From the IMG/VR virus record IMGVR_UViG_3300034418_009359, positions 1-30,962 of that record: DNA of 30,962 nt. One strand, given 5' to 3'. Source of the DNA: a virus. Below, piece after piece: positions 29,813 through 30,962 of the stretch. The notes beneath the pieces are model-generated. The model worked only from the letters and a program-made list of their open reading frames with translations, was not told the DNA's origin and searched no databases. A program made the translations under genes and the position numbers. The first letter of the stretch is position 1. Each line of letters opens with the position of its first letter.

Positions 29813-29863
29813 TTACGCGGGGTTAGAGAGGTTCCTTGCAACAGAATACCTCTCACTTATTAA

Positions 29864-29938
29864 CGCAGGGTAGAGCAGCGGCAGCTTATTAGGTTCATAT
29901 CCTAAAGGTCGGGGGTTCGAGTCCCTCTTCTGCAACCA
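29864..29938 (+). tRNA. Initiator-type tRNA-Met (anticodon CAT)
   Basis: A 75-nt cloverleaf. The first base C is unpaired opposite A72 (CGCAGGG with TTCTGCA), the formylmethionine initiator hallmark. Also seen are AGCAGC in the D-arm as in E. coli tRNA-fMet, an A11-U24 pair, anticodon loop TTCATAT (anticodon 29896-29898), T-arm GGGGG TTCGAGT CCCTC and ACCA. The anticodon stem TTAGG/CCTAA keeps two of the three G-C pairs typical of initiators. It begins almost directly after the tmRNA, so RNase P cleavage could separate both. Confidence 0.85.
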
Positions 29939-29945
29939 CTTAAGG

Positions 29946-30002
29946 CCGGGGGCTCATCGAAGTATAACTAGAAATAAGATCTAGCTTTGGTGAGCCCCCC
30001 GG
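29946..30002 (+). other. Long GC-rich hairpin before the endolysin gene
   Basis: CCGGGGGCTCATCGAAG pairs with CTTTGGTGAGCCCCCCGG, with one bulged C, and an inner CTAGA/TCTAG stem. It starts 8 nt after the tRNA and ends 7 nt before ATG 30010. No U-run follows, so it is either a terminator variant, an RNase III site or a translation-control element for the lysis gene. Confidence 0.65.
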
Positions 30003-30009
30003 GTAAGAA

Positions 30010-30558
30010 ATGAGTTATTCCAAAAAATATCTAACCATCTTTCTATGTACGACACTACTAAGTACTTTAGGCATGTTCCTATATGGACCTAAACAAGAAG
30101 TAGTCTTAAAAGACATTCAATATAAAAATGTCTATATAGAACAACATAAATATTCAGAATTAGATGTATTTCGTTATGATATCGATGAAATGCTTTGTTT
30201 AGCAAAGAATATATACCATGAGGCTAGAGGTGAAAGTGAAGAGGGTATGAAGGCAGTATCATATGTTACCCTCAATCGAGTCATGACCACAGGCTTTCCT
30301 GATAGTATTTGTGGTGTAGTCTATCAAAGGAATTCTAGGGGTTGTCAATTTTCTTGGACTTGTGATGGTCTTAAGGATATAATGAACGATCCTAAAGCAG
30401 TTGCTAAGTCGTTTAGCATCGCTTATCAGACAATTAATGAATATGATGATTTTACCGGTGGGTCATTATTTTATCACGCTTCACACATTAAACCATATTG
30501 GTCCGATACTTTTACTAGAGTTGCCTCTATAGGTGATCACATTTTCTATAAACATTGA
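30010..30558 (+). CDS. Endolysin, SleB-type cell wall hydrolase with N-terminal membrane signal
   Basis: 182 residues. Residues 7-26 (YLTIFLCTTLLSTLGMFLYG) form a signal-anchor or SAR-type helix. The hydrolase domain has MLCLAKNIYHEARGES (catalytic Glu), AVSYVTLNRV, and GCQFSWTCDG, then SLFYHASHIKPYW, as in the SleB/CwlJ family that cuts peptidoglycan. The signal segment suggests export by Sec, with the holin-like protein of 6511 possibly collapsing the membrane. The long hairpin just upstream may limit early translation. Confidence 0.82.
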   Translation: MSYSKKYLTIFLCTTLLSTLGMFLYGPKQEVVLKDIQYKNVYIEQHKYSELDVFRYDIDEMLCLAKNIYHEARGESEEGMKAVSYVTLNRVMTTGFPDSICGVVYQRNSRGCQFSWTCDGLKDIMNDPKAVAKSFSIAYQTINEYDDFTGGSLFYHASHIKPYWSDTFTRVASIGDHIFYKH

Positions 30559-30565
30559 GGATTAC

Positions 30566-30802
30566 ATGAACAAACCAGGCCTGAATATACAAGACTTACA
30601 CGTTGAAATTGAAAAGTTGGTAAGACGTGGGAAGGGCGAAGTTGATTACATTGATGCCGTCATTGATTATTGTGAAAAAAATAAACTAGACGTTGAAGCT
30701 ATTGCCGCTCAAATTAGGAATGGAACCAACCTTAAAGCTAAAATTCAAGAGAGTGCTGAAAATCTTAATTATCTCCCTAAGACAACAAGGCTCCCTGTAT
30801 GA
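30566..30802 (+). CDS. 33: Probable late-transcription coactivator, T4 gp33-like
   Basis: 78 residues from ATG 30566 (TGAGG upstream; a frame open from 30533 adds nonsense). MNKPGLNIQDLHVEIEKLVRR, VDYIDAVIDYCEKNKLDVEAIA, and LKAKIQESAENLNYLPKTTRLPV resemble the helical gp33 family, whose C-terminal (ENL/LP) region binds the sliding clamp and helps gp55 fire TATAAATA promoters. The late boxes in this window make such a factor necessary. Its stop overlaps the next start (ATGA). Confidence 0.6.
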   Translation: MNKPGLNIQDLHVEIEKLVRRGKGEVDYIDAVIDYCEKNKLDVEAIAAQIRNGTNLKAKIQESAENLNYLPKTTRLPV

Positions 30803-30962
30803 AACCGCTTAAGAAGCAAGTCTGGGATCAAGCCTGGGATCAAATCAGTGATCCAGCCTGGGATCAAGTCTGGGGTCAAGTCTGGAATCAAGTAAGGGGT
30901 CAAGTCAGGGGTCAAGTCTTGTCTCAAGTCTATTGGCGAGTCAGGGATCAAGTATGGGATCA
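30799..30962 (+). CDS. WDQV-repeat protein (3' end outside window)
   Basis: From ATG 30799 the ORF reads MKPLKKQVWDQAWDQISDPA and goes on with four-residue units (WDQV, WGQV, WNQV, RGQV, LSQV). The 12-base DNA unit, GTCTGGGATCAA and variants, recurs to the end of the window. Units vary at each position, mainly W/R and D/G/N. No function is known. Coupled to the gp33-like gene. It may form an extended or amphipathic fibre. Confidence 0.7.
   Translation, partial: MKPLKKQVWDQAWDQISDPAWDQVWGQVWNQVRGQVRGQVLSQVYWRVRDQVWD
30817..30962 (+). repeat. 12-bp tandem repeat (GTCTGGGATCAA family)
   Basis: About a dozen imperfect copies in frame, encoding (V/A/I)(W/R)(D/G/N)Q. It continues past the window end. 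Slippage or recombination could change copy number. Confidence 0.85.

Larger units (their letters stand above)
29584..29860 (+). ncRNA. ssrA: Circularly permuted (two-piece) tmRNA, alphaproteobacterial type
   Basis: The acceptor piece comes first: T-stem GCCGG (29596-29600), loop GGCAGTA, CCGGC (29608-29612), acceptor strand CGTCTCC (29613-29619), then ACCA to 29623. After a 67-nt intervening segment, the coding piece begins GGGGACG (29691-29697), which pairs fully with CGTCTCC (one G-U), followed by a D-loop-like GGGTCGATTGGTAG. The tag frame is 29777-29812. A 7-bp hairpin GAGAGGT/ACCTCTC (29826-29854) closes the 3' part. Reversed order of the two tRNA-like halves is the hallmark of permuted tmRNA. 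It would rescue stalled ribosomes and tag unfinished proteins for proteolysis, using SmpB from the host. Exact ends are estimated. Confidence 0.9.

Noticed and set aside
30769-30951. Reverse-strand ORF rich in Pro, Asp and Leu
   Set aside because: It is the mirror image of the 12-bp tandem repeat on the + strand; no start signal and no similarity.
30817-30962. Possible CRISPR array
   Set aside because: Units are 12 bp, contiguous and in frame, with no spacers.

Overview
The window looks like part of an AT-rich, T4-like marine myovirus genome. All convincing genes lie on the + strand, tightly packed with ATGA or TAATG overlaps. T4-type markers include an RNase H exonuclease, a gp61-like primase, PhoH, a probable gp33-like late-transcription coactivator, NrdA/NrdB/ThyX, and late promoters reading TATAAATA. 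A circularly permuted two-piece tmRNA of the alphaproteobacterial type points to an alphaproteobacterial host such as SAR11 or a relative. The host is inferred.

Layout. 1-3881: sugar and surface-polysaccharide genes (end of a cytidylyltransferase, PfkB/RfaE-like kinase, cupin, small HAD phosphatase, two glycosyltransferases, short UDP-glucose-dehydrogenase-like protein). 3885-11023: late structural region behind TATAAATA promoters. It holds three large, highly charged modular proteins carrying repeated EEVEQIDE-type motifs, a holin-like protein and several small virion candidates. 11078-12287: i-spanin, o-spanin and a coiled-coil membrane protein. 12291-24960: nucleotide and DNA metabolism (primase, ThyX, NrdA, NrdB, glutaredoxin, RNase H, PhoH, PD-(D/E)XK nuclease), mixed with a GT4 glycosyltransferase, a cupin, a HAD protein and a eukaryotic-type phosphomannomutase. 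25002-25853: a probable virion protein. 25894-27250: a tRNA region with seven intact tRNAs and one truncated relic. 27261-29496: small accessory genes, including a membrane-protein gene broken by a fold-back duplication. 29521-29938: a sigma70-like promoter, a permuted tmRNA and an initiator-type tRNA-Met. 29946-30962: a long hairpin, a SleB-type endolysin, the gp33-like gene and the start of a WDQV-repeat protein that runs off the window.

How the parts fit. Early or middle genes seem to use host-like promoters (TTTACA/T, 16-17 nt, TATTAT-like); late genes use TATAAATA. The metabolic genes make and recycle dNTPs. The sugar genes and phosphomannomutase suggest glycan modification. The lysis functions (holin, spanins, endolysin) are scattered rather than clustered. 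tRNAs, tmRNA and initiator tRNA suggest the phage supports or rescues translation itself.

Most notable: (1) a phage-borne permuted tmRNA followed at once by an initiator tRNA; (2) a 10-residue N-terminal leader shared by five otherwise unrelated ORFs and resembling the T4 capsid-targeting sequence; (3) repeated (I/L/V)xE motifs in the large late proteins that may be prohead-protease cleavage sites, which would make them capsid polyproteins.
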